Assembly (NCBI GenBank): GCA_032629725.1
Contig: JAFEVB010000007.1
Coordinates: 1,178,001-1,242,000, forward strand
Source: Gremmenia infestans
Taxonomy: Eukaryota > Ascomycota > Leotiomycetes > Helotiales > Hamatocanthoscyphaceae
Direction of reading: 5' to 3'
DNA length: 64,000 nucleotides
Shown piece after piece: positions 1-12,085 of the stretch. How positions within the stretch are numbered: position 1 is the stretch's first letter; each line of letters starts with the position of its first letter. Under the pieces are notes generated by a model. It was not told the DNA's origin. It did not search any database and worked only from the letters and a program-made list of their open reading frames with translations. A program made the position numbers and the translations under genes.

Positions 1-1
1 C

Positions 2-335
2 CTGTTGAAGGCTGCGCAGGGCGTGAAGGGCGTTGTTGAGCCTACTTTCGTAGACAGCCCGTTGTACAAGGACCAAGGTGTTGAGTTCTTCGCCAGCAAG
101 GTTGAGCTAGGCCCCAACGGTGTAGAGAAGATTCTCGATGTTGGAAAGATCGATGCTACCGAGCAGAAGTTGTTGGATGCCTGCTTGGGCGATTTGAAGA
201 AGGTATGTTCACCCTTAAAAACACCCCTAATAACCCCAAATTCCCTTTGCCTCTAAACATTACATACTAATAATCTCCCCCTCACAGAACATCGTCAAGG
301 GCGTTGCCTTCGTTTCTGAGAACCCTGGCAAATAA
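2..335 (+). CDS. Malate dehydrogenase, C-terminal part
   Basis: Only the 3' end of the gene lies in the window. Exons are 2-202 and 288-335, joined by an 85-bp intron (GTATGT donor, TACTAA branch site at 265-270, CAG acceptor). The visible 82 or so residues include VVEPTFVDSPLYKDQGVEFF and KVELGPNGVEKIL, which are characteristic of the C-terminal domain of NAD-dependent malate dehydrogenase, and the chain ends ENPGK. The enzyme interconverts malate and oxaloacetate. Whether this is the mitochondrial or cytosolic form cannot be decided, because the N-terminus is outside the window. Confidence 0.93.
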
Positions 336-952
336 ATGCCCGGACGGAACGCCCTGGAGTGAAGGACAGACAGAACAGCACATAAATAGCGCTGCTTGCT
401 TACTACACACAAGAGTGGGTAGATTTCGACTTTTGTATTCATAGTTGCCAATTCATGAAGTACAAAATAAACTTCCCTTTCTTCTCCCACTATCCGACTT
501 GTACGCTAAAGTAAAAGCCTGGAATAATGTGATGTGATGTGTGTGACATGCATGAGCGGGGTTAGCGCTGGAGATCACTAAAGCTCCCAGAGAGCCAAAT
601 CGTCAGACCCCAAAGGAGCCACATTCACAATGGGCAGAGTCAAACATAAGAGGAGTATTCATTATTACGACCTTAGTACCTACCTACTATAAAGCCCTGC
701 CCACCAGTACTGAAGGTAAGAACGCCATGCCCATAAGTACCACATGCATCCATGCCATGTCATGCCATCATCCATCGTATCATCATATCTCACGTAAATA
801 CACTCTTATGCATGCATGCACGCTCTATTTCCATTTCCATTTCCATTTCCCTTTCCACATGCATTTCCACCCCTGCTCCCAAAATCCAAAAGACATGTAT
901 GAATTGAGGAGCGAGCAGGAAGGGTGTCAATGATGTGATAGAAGAAAAGGCT
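336..952. other. Intergenic, convergent 3' ends
   Basis: Downstream region shared by the malate dehydrogenase gene (plus) and the ATPase gene (minus). It holds a short TTTCCA-type low-complexity run around 827-870 and no convincing gene. Confidence 0.6.
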
Positions 953-3900
953 TCAGAAGTATCCACGCATAGCATCCTCGAAACCCGGGCCACCCTTCAA
1001 ATCCCGATCGAAAGCGTTCGAGACGTCCAGGACGCGCTTGATGTGCGACATGCTGAGGGGTTCGTTGTTGTTTACGGCGAGGGCTTGGGCGGTGCGAATG
1101 GTGTTCTTGATCTGTGTGGCTTTTGTCAGTACCGGCCCAATAAAATGTTGCAGATGTAACAGGAGGGTGTCTTACCTGTCGCCCATTCAAGTTATTCCTA
1201 CTCAGCGTACTCAAGTCTTCGTCGGTAAATGGCATTGTCTCCACGCCTTCCAGCACTCTAACCCTCTCAATAAACATCTTGAAAACACTCTTCTTCGCCT
1301 TCGCGCTTAGTTCTCCATAACGCAAAGCGATATGGATGCGTGACTGGAAGGCGTCGTCGAAAGTCTCGACGCGGTTGGTGGTGAGGAAGAGAATGCCTTG
1401 GAAGTATTCGAGGAGGCGTAGGAAGATGGAGACGAGCGCGTTACGGTGGATGTCTTGGATTGTGCGCTTTTCGAGGAACACATCTGCTTCGTCAAGGAGG
1501 AGCACGGCGCCCCAAGCGTGGGCTATGTCGAGGATCTAGATTTGTTAGCATTTCTGCATGTGAAACAGATGGGTATAAAGCTTACCTTCTGGAGCTCAGC
1601 CTCAAGAGTTCGAGGATCCGTGCCCAATTCACCAGCGGAGACCATATATAATGGGCACTTCAGAAGCTCGGAGATACCCTCTGCCGTGAGAGTCTTTCCT
1701 GTACCTGGTGGACCGTGTAGGACTGCAACGAGACCTTTGCCTTTCCCCTGAATGACATCGTCGATGCTCTCAGCTGGGTGGTACTTGTGCGATTCGACCA
1801 GTGCCTTAACGATGGCTTTGGTGTTGTCCTCCAAGACCAACGAATCATAAGCACCCTCATTCCACACAATATCCTTGACACCAGAGACAGTGAACTCAAG
1901 CCACAGCTTCTCAGCGAAGGCAAAGCCAAGAACAACAGGGGAAGCAATTAGGTACTCCTCATCAGTAAATGTGGGAAGAGCCTTCTTGTCTTCTTCAGCA
2001 GTGACAGTCTCGCCATCTTTGGTCTTGACGATCTTGCTGGGAACTTCCTCAAGCTTCTCGACGGAAATCTCTTGGCCATCAGCATCAACAGGGACCTCGA
2101 CGATATGAGGCTCCTCTTTTTCATCCAGAACAACCTTTAGCTTCATTTTGGGCTCATTATCATTTTTGTCGTGCTCGCGATTTTCCATGTTATGACCACC
2201 TTGCTCATCATCAGAGTCATCACAGCCACAGCCGTCAGAATCAGACTCATCATCCGAATCTAGCAAATCGGGATCCTTTGGCTTGACAGTACTGACTTGG
2301 TAGTTTGGCAGGATACGACGGTGGATCGCAGGGTCGACCATGATTCGGCCGGTGATGTTGACTTTGATGACTTGTCGCTTCTTCTTGTAGTATGCGAGAC
2401 CCTCGTGAGATCTGTAGTTGACGCCCTGGAGACTAACGAATTTCTTGCCCCGCTCGATCAGCTCGGCTCGGAGCTTGGTCTCATTCTTGTGGTACTTCAA
2501 GGGGTAGCACCCTAGACTGGTAATCTTCCGTGCTCCCTTGAATGCGGCGACATCGACGTCCATAGAGCCTTGATTGTGTTAGTAGCCATTGATCTTAAGA
2601 GATGTACGAGAAACTTACCCATGCCCCATGCTTTGCCGTCATACTCAAGGTATCGACCCTCAATGTTGTACCACTCGCCCTTCATGAAACTATACTCCTT
2701 CTCAGCAAGCTCAATCTTGAAAGCGCGAGGCTCATCAGCAGAACCATAGGTAGTAGTAAAAGCAAGGGTGTTTGGCTTGTACAAGGCCCAGAGCAGATCA
2801 AAGGTAATCAAGCCAGACTCCACCATAGGATAAAGAGTCTTCTTAGTAGATGCATAATCCTTGTCGAGGTACTTGATGAAAACCTTGAGATGTTTCCGCT
2901 TGGTCTCGTTGCGCTTCTTTTGCTTCTTCTTGCCCTTCTTGGCTTTAACCTTCTTATTCTTCAATTCCTTGAATACTCCTCGGAGGTCTTCAAGGTACAG
3001 GAACAGCAAGTTGGGGTCGATAGATGGGGTCTCTTCAACGAGACTAACACCCTTGACACCATCCATAACCTCATTCAAGGCCTCTTTCAGGAGCTTGCTC
3101 TTGATGTCAACAACGGTTGTCTAGTAATATGTCAGTAATGAACTGTTCTCGGCGCAGACTTTCGCATACCTTGTACTTGCCCTCCCAATCAAAAGTTCTC
3201 CGAACATTGAACAGGTATTGGTCGTATTCGGAGCTCTCCTCATCCTCAGCCGTATCAGTAAGCTTGTAGTTATGGATAGTACTATCCCACAACTGGTCAA
3301 CTCTCTTGAACTCTAGCTTGCTAGCACGCTTCTTTTTACCCTTCTTTTCCTTTTTGTCCTTCTTCGACTTCTTCCCTAAGCCGTCAAGTTGGGACAGCAT
3401 AGCGGCATTTCTCGCAGCTTGAAGACGAGCAGCAGATCGGGATCCACCGCCAGGAACTATTTGTCGGCCGTTGCCTGCTCCGCCAAGACCGCCCATCCAG
3501 TCTCGTCCCAGACCACCTGTGCCTCCTAAGCCGCCTTGTAACTGCTGCATCTGTTGCAACAAGAGTTGTTGCGAGAGATCGGCGTTGGGGTCAGACACTT
3601 CATCGTCGATTTCGGCCTCTCCTTCTGTCTCTGAGTCTTCATCTGAATCAGATGAACCGGAGTCTGACGATGCCTGAAGAGATTGTTAGCATATTCAATC
3701 GAGTTGCTATGAATAAACTTACCCCCTTCTTTGCCTTACGCTTGCCCTTAGCTTTGCCCTTAGCTTTTGCCTTCTGCTTGGCCTTCTTCTTCGCCTTCCG
3801 CTTCTTCTTCTCCTTCTCCGTCTCGGTTTCTGAGTCCTCTTCGGAGTCGCTCAACGATTCATCATCATCCGATTCTGAATCGCTAGATGTATCTGAGTCC

Positions 3901-4121
3901 TCGCTGTCACTGCTCACAACCTCCTTGGCCTTCTTAGCCTTGAATTTGCCGGCCTTCTTTGCCTTTGACTTCGACTTCTTCGATTTGGTCTTCTGGACGG
4001 GGGTATCGGATGTCTGGCGTGCCTTGTTATCGACCTGTGCGCTTGTGCTACTCTCCCCGTTTGCAGAAACAGCTCCCTCTCTCTCCGTAACCTGTTCGCT
4101 CTGGGTATTCGGGGTATCCAT
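953..4121 (-). CDS. Large AAA+ ATPase with charged N-terminus
   Basis: Six exons on the minus strand: 4121-3723, 3673-3170, 3120-2619, 2568-1586, 1535-1176 and 1111-953. All junctions keep frame and give about 968 residues. Residues 1-133 are very rich in Lys, Ser and acidic residues, as in a disordered, possibly nuclear region. The middle (about 300-700) resembles the N-terminal domain common in fungal AAA+ proteins of this type, with an acidic Asp/Ser stretch. The AAA+ core is near the C-terminus: Walker A GPPGTGKT at about 754-761, Walker B LLLDEADVFL, sensor LTTNR and the arginine region DDAFQSRIHIAL. The partner or substrate is unknown. The family is abundant in filamentous fungi and mostly uncharacterised. 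The start is the first ATG of the open first exon. Confidence 0.88.
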
Positions 4122-5646
4122 GGGTGCGGTTCAGAAGGGTTTGTGTTATGAAGACGATTCCAAAGGTCGAAGGAGTCGAAGGACCGACGATTAAATAGAA
4201 GATCGGATCGGTTACATTCACAACAGCTCAAAGTGGGGCTGCTAGGTAGTTTTGTGTGAATTCGGTAGTTCCAAGGATGAGGTTGATGGGGCTACCATGC
4301 GTCAGCAGGAAGTTACAAGTAAGACCCGGAAGATCAGCACCTGGGAGCGGATGCTAGGCGGGCGGTGAAGGGTATGTAAAGATGCAGAGGGGACCGTGTG
4401 AGTTCCTGAGAAACCGAAATCACAAGACGCGGCCTTGCATTGTGACAGGAGAAAGAGACGGTCAGCAGGCACTTAACTCACCTTGGGTATTGACTTTGCA
4501 GAACGGGAGAGCAAACGGTAGTTTGGGGAAGACAAGTGACGACTTTGAAGAGTAAAAGTGCAGGATCTGGGTGTGACGATAATTCCGCAAATTTACACGG
4601 AGAAAATAAAAAAAGAATTGGATGCGTGGGTGAGTGATGTTTACATATCCTAATGCAGAGCTGTGTTGTACATCAGGCAAGGCAGGGAGCACCAGGAGCT
4701 CTTATCGCGATTGGCAGAAGGCGGTGTGGTGTGTACATTCAACAAGGCTGAGGTGTATGGTGTGAAGGTGATGGATATGAAAGCTGCATGTATGCATTAG
4801 AGGGAACCAAATTTACTCGGTGAGAGATATTAGGACAGGGTTATATACTGTCTCCTACTTATAGCTTCCACCATCAGATCAGGTAACTTTGCACCTTCTC
4901 AGCTGGCCATGGGAGGAGCAGTCGTGAGAGTCATGCCGAGGTTTGCAGTAGCAGCCTCGCCGTGGACGATAAAAGCGGCACCAGCACTTAACGCGGACCG
5001 GCGGCACGTTGAAAGCCGGATGATTGCCGCTTTCTGTATCCACCGCAAGGCAACAGAGTGGAGGAGAAGGCTGAAATGTGGAGAAAATCAGCTAAAAGGT
5101 GGCCATAGCTTCTTTCACTTCCTTCATCTGAAATTCTGAATCACCTCTTCCTCCAACATCATTCGAGGTCGAGATGCTGATTTGACCACGCCTCTATCTC
5201 TAATATATTGAGCCAGAGTAGGTTGTCCCAATATGGAGACCGGTAAGGCTGTTGGGTATCTATGCCTTGTCAGCAATGCTGCCTGCGTTTGTTGCCTAAC
5301 CGCGAGGCTTCCATGCTTTCTAAACCTAGAGATGTTGGCGTATAGTGGTGGATATCTATATTTGCTTTCATTGGCTTCTGCGTATTATTTATTCTTTTGT
5401 CTTTACTTAGTAACATTTTGATTCTGTGCAAATTCTGGACTTCGGAAGATTTCACGCTAGTTTTCAACTTCCCCTTGTAATATCCCAAAGAAACTAAAGT
5501 CACCGGATTACTCAATATATCCAAGCTTTCATATTCTCAATACTGATAACACAGCAATTGTGCTTCATCCAGCAAGGCTATCGTTCATGCATATACGGAG
5601 TATACGATCCATCCTAGACTCTAATCAGCATCAGCCTAACCCCACA
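4122..5646. other. Intergenic region upstream of the ATPase gene
   Basis: Contains the promoter side of the AAA+ gene. Small open frames at 4462-4692 and 4909-5139 have no recognisable features. One copy of the 9-mer TACGGAGTA lies at 5594-5602. Confidence 0.5.
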
Positions 5647-5991
5647 TCACAAGCAACCCACCTCCACCTCACCAACCACAGCACCCATCCTCTTCAGATA
5701 TTCCTCCGAAGCCAAATTCTCCTCCTTCTCAGCTCCCTCCAGTAAGTCCACCCTAGACCGCCTCTCCACAGGCTCCCCCCACACAATAGCCTTGAAGAAC
5801 ATCTCTTCATACAACGGCAGTGTAGCCAATACCTTTTCCGGGGCCTCGGGTCTATTCTTTAGGACCCGGTGGAGTGTTTCGGCCGTTTGCAGGTAGCCAA
5901 GGAATTTGTTGGAGGGGGTGTCGTCGGGGTTTATAGCTTGCGATGGAGGGGATGCGGATTATTGGTCTGGCAATTTGGAAATGCTGTTCAT
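5647..5991 (-). pseudogene. Small helical protein, probable broken family member (A)
   Basis: An open frame on the minus strand from 5958 down to a TGA at 5647-5649 encodes a helix-rich peptide with FLGYLQTAETLHRVLKNR and LYEEMFFKAIVWGEPVERR. The segment LYEEM...RSRVDLLEGAEK aligns by eye with LYQAM...KREVKELLRRSE of the gene at 13387-13857. The only ATG in frame is at 5991, but a TAA at 5959-5961 follows after ten codons, so this is either a broken copy or lacks its first exon. I found no splice signals that remove the stop. Function unknown; it is listed with the cluster of small TPR-like proteins at 5.6-13.9 kb. Confidence 0.4.
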
Positions 5992-6633
5992 GGTCTTGAC
6001 AGGTGCGCTGGTGGTGGTAGTTGGGTTTTGAGAGGCTATTTTTACTAAGTTGGAGAAAGGGAGGCAGGGTGGATTTTTTCGTGGTTGGATGGGGAGGCTG
6101 AGGATATTCTCGAAATCCTTCCGCTTTCAAGATCAGAATGCAATCCACACAGGTAAGTAAGTGATATCACATGTTATTAGAAGATACTCTAGGAATTGCG
6201 ATCGACTCCGCTTGAACAACACAATACAGCAATTCAACATGCAGGTCTATTATAATCTCTAGGTAGGTGATGTTTTGAAGCCCTCTCAACTACTCTGGCT
6301 GATATTTCTTGGATTTTACCTTGATTGAGACATTTAGATGGGTATTTTCAAGACTCGCTTACACCTCCGTTGTGTAATAAAACATGCATATGCTGGCAGC
6401 CTGGCATTTATCCTGTTGGTATGCAACCTTGCTTGTTACACCAACACCAGCAATGCTCTCTATGGCCTATCAAAGCCCAGAAGTACTTAGGCCAAATCCC
6501 CTTGGTTCGCTTCTTATCCATTCGCAGAAAGGATGCTATATGTGTATTTGATTCCCAGATTCGTTCAATATTTCCATGTTTTGGACTCCGCCAACTTAAA
6601 GTTTAAAGACCAACTTTCGTGGAACTACTAGCA
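5992..6633. other. Intergenic, upstream of P450
   Basis: Divergent promoter region between the small minus-strand frame and the P450 gene. No gene or repeat recognised. Confidence 0.5.
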
Positions 6634-8253
6634 ATGTCACATCCAATTTTATATGCGCTTGTGCCCCTACTGTCTATCACATTTTGCATTCTTTTTCGTA
6701 GACAAGTATCAAAGCCACCAATACTTTCGACATGTCGCGATCCTCCAATGCTCCCGCAACTCGATCCCTTTCTCGGCCTGAATCATTTCTGGAGGGCTCT
6801 AAAGTTGAGAAAGCAGCACCGAAGCCTAGAAACAATGGCAGAATGTTACTCGACTTATGGACCTACCTTCAATGTCATATCCCTTGGAAAACGAGTGTTT
6901 CATACTGTACATCCTGAGAATATAAATGCAGTGTTTGGAACCAAATGGAGGGATTGGATAAAGGGGAGATTCGAAGCCATGGAGCCAATTTGTGGCCAAG
7001 GTTTTGTTACCACAGATGGCGAAGAATGGAGAGCTCACAGGGCTTTACTTGCCCCAAGTTTGAATGAGGCCCGTGCCATTAAGTTGGATTTTCTCAGCGT
7101 TGCATTTGATGAGTACCTGGCGAATATACCAGTAGACGGAGCAATAGTTGACTTGGCTCCAATCTTCGAAGAGTCGGTAAGTTTGACTACGAATAAATCT
7201 TCTTCCTCAACTGAGACTTTGTAGTTTCTGGACTTGTCTTTACAATTTCTGTTCGGGCGGAAGCTTTCAACTCTTCGATCAGTAGACTCGCATGTCGGCA
7301 TGAGTCTTTTTCAGAGCGCGTATGAAACTGCTCACTTCTAAATGGGGATATGTTTGGCCTTTCGATATGATAGGCCGTACCTTCCCAACTAGAGAGTTCA
7401 AGCGATCTTGTCAGATCGTGCATTCATTCGTCGATCATTACGTATACATAGCACTACGGGAGATGTCCAACGAAGGTCGAGAGCATAACAAGACAGATAC
7501 GATAAAGACTAAACCCAACTTGATACAGAGTCTCGGGATGCAAAGAGAAAACCCCATTGAGATCCGTTCTGAGATACTTCAAGGTATGTTAGTGATGCAG
7601 AATACAACTGGAATTGCATTAAGCAACACCATTTTCCTATTATCCCGAGCCCCGATTATATGGCAACGTCTACGGGAAGAAGTAGCTACTCTTGGTCCGT
7701 ACAAGGAGTGGAACGCGCCGGCTTTGAGAAACTTGAAACTTCTTCACAACATCCTCAACGAATGTAAGATCCACTTGCCAACCTCCCTATCATCAAAAGC
7801 ATACCCACAGTCCATTTAACACAAATAAAAGCACTACGCCTCCACCCTCTCCTCGCCGGAAACAGCCGCGTAGCAGCCACCGACACAATTCTACCAACCG
7901 GCGGAGGCCACGACGGTTCCGCTCCAGTAGATGTTCCTGCCGGCTCGAAAATAAGCGTGAGCTATTACACAATGCATCGCCAGTCATCCGTCTTTGGCGC
8001 AGACGTGGAGACATTTGATCCGGACCGGTGGAACCATATCTCACCGGGTAGTTGGGAGTTTCTGCCTTTCAGCCACGGTCCACGCAGCTGTGCCGGTCGA
8101 CACAAAGCACTCGGTGAAGCGGCCTATATCATTGCTAGGATGGCTGGGGAGTTCGCAAGGATAGAGAGTCGGGATGATAGGGATTGGAAGGAAGATGTGA
8201 AGTTGGTGGTTAAGAATCTGAATGGCTGTAATGTTTCATTGTATGCAATTTAA
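6634..8253 (+). CDS. Cytochrome P450 with apparent one-base frameshift
   Basis: Exons 6634-7176, 7225-7763 and 7832-8253 give a near full-length P450 of about 500 residues. An N-terminal membrane segment (LYALVPLLSITFCILF) is followed by the C-helix region GEEWRAHRALLAPS, the ExxR motif in ESLRLHP formed across the last intron, the PERF-type FDPDRW and the haem loop FSHGPRSCAG with its Cys ligand. Within exon 2 the frame FLDLSLQFLFGRKL runs into a TAA at 7339-7341, while the next residues (KWGYVWPFDMIG) continue in the +1 frame, so one extra base near 7339 breaks the gene. The I-helix reads MLVMQNTTGIALSN where (A/G)Gx(D/E)TT is usual. Start chosen at ATG 6634; an upstream GTG frame extension has no support. 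Substrate unknown. It may be a pseudogene or a sequencing error. Confidence 0.8.
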
Positions 8254-8517
8254 ACAGCTAGATTTACCGGTGGGCTGCGAGCTTTTACACAAAGCTGTCT
8301 GCGCCTCCTTTACAGTACAAGGCTCCCATAGGAAGCTGTGAGTAAATAACTCCCGCATATACATGAAATGTACTCCTATCTTACTCCCCTTTCAATTCTT
8401 AGCTTTCTAAGAAGATCCGGACATCATGCTTTCCACATAGCGGCGCCATTGGCATCTCTCCACCTTACATGCTACAACTTTCGTTACTCCGTGCTCCAGC
8501 CTATATTCAGATCAACT

Positions 8518-8934
8518 CTAACCCACAGGGCCAAGACTCGGAAAACTCACCTCACTCCCCAGCTTCTCATCTCTTTCCTCCACACCAACACCCCCCTCTT
8601 CTCTCACCTCATCCCCCCTCAACCTCCCCTTCAACGCCCCCAACACCCCCTCAAACTCCCCCACATCCCTCCCCACAAACCTCAATTCTCCCTCCGGTCC
8701 AAACATCCCCACCGCCTTCTCCAAACACCGCCTCTTCTCAGCCTCCTCCATCGGTGTCCCGCACAAGACGAGATAGCATTTCGCCTGTAGCGTGGGGCTC
8801 AGCTCTGCGTCTGAGAGCAGCATGCGGCATATGTATTGGGCGATCGCGTAGGCGCGCTTTGTGAGGGACGTTTCGGCCATCGTTAGGAGCGTTAGATGGG
8901 AGGCGAGGTTTGGGGATTCGTGCGGTTGGGTCAT
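8518..8934 (-). CDS. Small helical TPR-like protein (family member B)
   Basis: The start at ATG 8934 (MTQPHES) was chosen because the neighbouring gene at 11025 also begins MTQ. The 138-residue frame has a helix-turn-helix core with AYAIAQYICRMLLSD, then CYLVLCGTPMEEAEKRRCLE, then VGEFEGVLGALKGRL, which parallels GEYESILSGLRNAL in member D. A good donor (GTGAGT) sits at 8550-8545 inside the tail, so the true C-terminus may be in another exon between 8300 and 8520; no acceptor was clear. No enzyme motif, signal peptide or membrane segment. Function unknown; probably a scaffold or binding protein if the TPR-like reading is right. Confidence 0.6.
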   Translation of the reverse strand: MTQPHESPNLASHLTLLTMAETSLTKRAYAIAQYICRMLLSDAELSPTLQAKCYLVLCGTPMEEAEKRRCLEKAVGMFGPEGELRFVGRDVGEFEGVLGALKGRLRGDEVREEGGVGVEERDEKLGSEVSFPSLGPVG

Positions 8935-9265
8935 TTTGGTGGGATGTATAGCTATAGTTGCTTTTGGGGCTCTTGTGTTCTCTTGGGGGGGAGCATGGAG
9001 AGTTCGCGGGTGCGAGATTGCGAGATTGCGTTCTTTGCTTAGAAGGAAGAGGTGCGGGAATGAAATGGATTGCAAGGTGGTGTGAATTCACCTATTTACT
9101 GAGATGTGAATATAGCTATGATGTTTACTTTGACTTGCTGCGTTCTTTGGTCTTTGCTCATCCAATCTCACCAGCTTTCCCTTACTTAATCCTATTGAGA
9201 TACTAATACGTCTTATTTTCTCTCATCTGTGGACTAGCTTGTAATCAGTAAGAAGTCCCAAATCA

Positions 9266-9896
9266 TCAGGAATGTGAAGAACCAACCTCGCTTGTCGTAG
9301 CAGTGTTGCCTGCATCCCCAACTTCGCCATTCGTGTTTGTTCCTTTGCTATCACCTGCGTGTCTAGCGACTGCCTCGGAAATCTTCACAGCGTACTGCAC
9401 ATCACAGTATCCCTTGCCTTCATTATCAACTTCATGCCGATTAATCTAGACTTTCATCAGCATGAAGACTCCCCTTCAGGTGGTAATTCAAGTATTCAAG
9501 ATCTTACTTTGCTAGCCTCTTCATCATCCTCCGCAGCCATAAAGTCCTCCTTCAAAACCGCAAGCATGAAGTTGAAACTACCATACCCTCCCCCATCAAC
9601 CTCACATAAATCGAACGTGTATCAACTGCCCGTTTCAATTAGATGAGCTTGTCCTTCCGGCTCCCACTCATTCCTCTCAACATACGGAGCTGCGCCCTAA
9701 CCATTGGACCCATATTGCCTAGCTCCTTTTTGTAGGTGCAACTGATGCTGTGGGAGACATTCTCTGCTGCGAAGTCGTAGGCGACGTTGAGAAAGCCCTG
9801 GTGGAGGTCTGCGTTGGCGTGGGCTTCGTGGGTGAGACTAGGGAAGAAAGCTGGCGTGCTGTGGGGTGAGACGAATGCTGGCAGGAGTTGGTTCAT
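9266..9896 (-). CDS. Small helical TPR-like protein (family member C), model uncertain
   Basis: Three coding blocks on the minus strand are clear. The first starts at ATG 9896 and runs through AYDFAAENVSHSISC to MVRAQL. The second carries YGSFNFMLAVLKEDFMAAE. The third (after a clean GTAAGA..CTAG intron) carries GYCDVQYAVKISEAVARHAG and ends at the TGA 9266-9268. Blocks two and three join cleanly. Between one and two a GTATGT donor is good, but the only frame-keeping acceptor is a poor GGGGGAG; every better acceptor meets a stop. The copy may therefore be decaying. YGSFNFMLAVLKEDF parallels the GEYESILSGLRNAL helix of member D. Function unknown. Confidence 0.45.
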
Positions 9897-10421
9897 TGTT
9901 GCTTGTTGTTGGAGGTGCGAGTTGAGATTGTTTCTGTTCGAGGTTACATGTAGATCGAGGAGGATACCTACGTAGAGAGGGGAACAGTTAGGTGTCACTT
10001 ACTAGCGCTGCTGGTTGTTCATTTGCTTTGTGAATTTGTAAATTTGTATATTATTGCAAATCAACGGTTACTTAGAAGTCTTTTCCAATTGTTATATCTT
10101 TGCCGATACCCAACCGATGTCTACCCGGGAAGCAGGACGAACAGCTCTCTTTCAACACACCAGACCTATTCAATGCAACGAAGCGAATATAGCTAAACTT
10201 CTGATAAAAGTCCATCTGAAATAAAATCTTAAACAGAAGATCCGTAAAGGACCATTGACAACCAGCAATATCTCCATCCTGAAGCCAACAAATCTCAATG
10301 ACCATAACTCCAATCTTCCATCCAATATTATAACAATCGCAGCTTCCAAGCACTTCAAATCTCTAAACCATCCACCAATTTGACATGTTTCTCAGCCTCC
10401 TCATCCCACAGGCCATCAGCC

Positions 10422-11025
10422 CTAATCCTCAAGCTCATCTTGCGAAGTGTTCACCGTGCCCGGAGTCGCAGAACCCTCCCCAGCCAGCTCTTCATCCTCA
10501 CTATCGTTGCCATCATCCAAAAAAACCCATCCTGCACCCCCGACCCTCTCCGGCTTCTTCTGAGCTAATATCTCCGCCTGTATCAGCGCATTTCTTAATC
10601 CAGAGAGAATGGACTCATATTCCCCCTTTCCTGCGGTAGCTTTGTATAACTATGAAGAAAGGTAAATAATCAGTAAATGAATTTTCCTTCCTCGCCAAAA
10701 CCATCAATAAATCCGAAGCACTCGTGCTCAGACATTCTCACAGACTGAACTCCCTCTCCTAATTCGCGAGAAATGCTCGAAAAAGAAGATTGAATGCAAA
10801 GCAACTCCGTACCTCAGCAACAGCCAAAGCTTCTGTGACTTGCTCCACAGCCTTCTTGGCCGGCATTGACGCAGCGAAAATAAGGTGTACTCTAGTTCTA
10901 TGCACGAGATGCAGGTCTGGAAGCGCGAGGATAAAACGGCATAGGTGTTGGCAGTAGGTGAAGTCTTTGGCCTTTAGCGCTTTGATCGCATCTTCGATTT
11001 TGTCCGCGATGGCTAGTTGTGTCAT
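10422..11025 (-). CDS. Small helical TPR-like protein with acidic tail (family member D)
   Basis: Two exons on the minus strand, 11025-10813 and 10649-10422, joined in phase 0 across a GTACGG..CATAG intron, encode 146 residues. The first exon holds two or three helices (IEDAIKALKAKDFTYCQHLC, then RVHLIFAASMPAKKAVEQV). The second starts with another helix pair (GEYESILSGLRNALIQAEIL) and ends in an acidic, probably disordered tail (DDGNDSEDEEL ... SQDELED). This is the cleanest member of the local family and serves as its reference. No catalytic motif is visible; function unknown. Confidence 0.65.
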
Positions 11026-12085
11026 TGGAGATGCTGGGGGTGCGCTGGGCTTTGGGGATTCACCATTTGGTGGGAGATATCTAGTTCTTGGTGTTTCGTG
11101 GGGGTTGTTCCTGGGTAGTTGGATAATGCGGGGTGGACGTGGATGGAGATGTGGATGGAGATGGGAGTAACTAGATATCCTAAGGGCTTCATGTGAAATT
11201 CACTAGCTGGATATTCATTATTAAAAGGATGGAAGATAAATACGGTTTGTTGCAATCAACTGACCTAAAGTGAATACTGGTGCAAGGAATTAGGGTTCCT
11301 GCAAATGTCTGGATAGCTACTGCATTGACTGGTCACTTTCTTAATTATGTCTGTTCACCAACTCACAAGCTCGTCTAGCTACTATTGTTGTCTCGAGCTG
11401 ATGTGTTGTTTTTAGTACTCGTCTTTGGCGTTCAGAAAAGGAATGAGGATATAAACGAAACTCATCTTCTGCGTCTCGTGAGGTTATTAGGTCTTTTAAT
11501 ACTAGAAGTTTACCACTTGAAAACTACCACTCGTTCTTGTTTGGCAGTTGAAAATTAAGATTCACAGCAATAGGAATTCCAATCTGAAGAATGAGGCATT
11601 CAAACATCCGAGTCAAATAGCAAGCAAAGAACTTCTATGACTAGCTATAAGATTAGCTAAGTGCGAGTTCGAGTCAAGTTTAAGCTATTTTTAGAAGCGT
11701 AAACTCGGACTCGGCTGTAAATTGAAAGATATAAATTTGGCTAGTATATACAAATTCTAAGTTCAAAGCTAAGTCGGGAGCTAAGATACATATCCTTATA
11801 TCGATAAAGAATACACTAGAGAGATAGCAAAAAGGTGGAAAAGTGTTCTTAATGAATAAACCAAAATGTTAAAAGGGTACGTCATATAGCTATCACGTGA
11901 AATTATACCCACTTTAATGATGTATATTTAGGTAGTATCTATACGAGTAAATATTGTTATTAAAGCAATTATAGAAGCACTATACCTCATCACCGCTGTG
12001 ACATAAAACCACCAATCCAGTCAGCTTTACACACAGGCTCCTCTTTCAACAGAAGCCCTAAACCCCTGAAATCAAACCGCCAAGA
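11026..12085. other. Intergenic, AT-rich
   Basis: Divergent region between members D (minus) and E (plus), becoming AT-rich from about 11.4 kb. No gene, tRNA or repeat recognised. Confidence 0.5.

Noticed and set aside
3652..4194. Long plus-strand frame opposite the first ATPase exon
   Set aside because: Shadow of the Lys/Glu-rich exon; hydrophobic low-complexity translation without any domain.
8368..8864. Pro/His-rich plus-strand frames
   Set aside because: Antisense to small gene B; composition reflects the complement of its charged helices.
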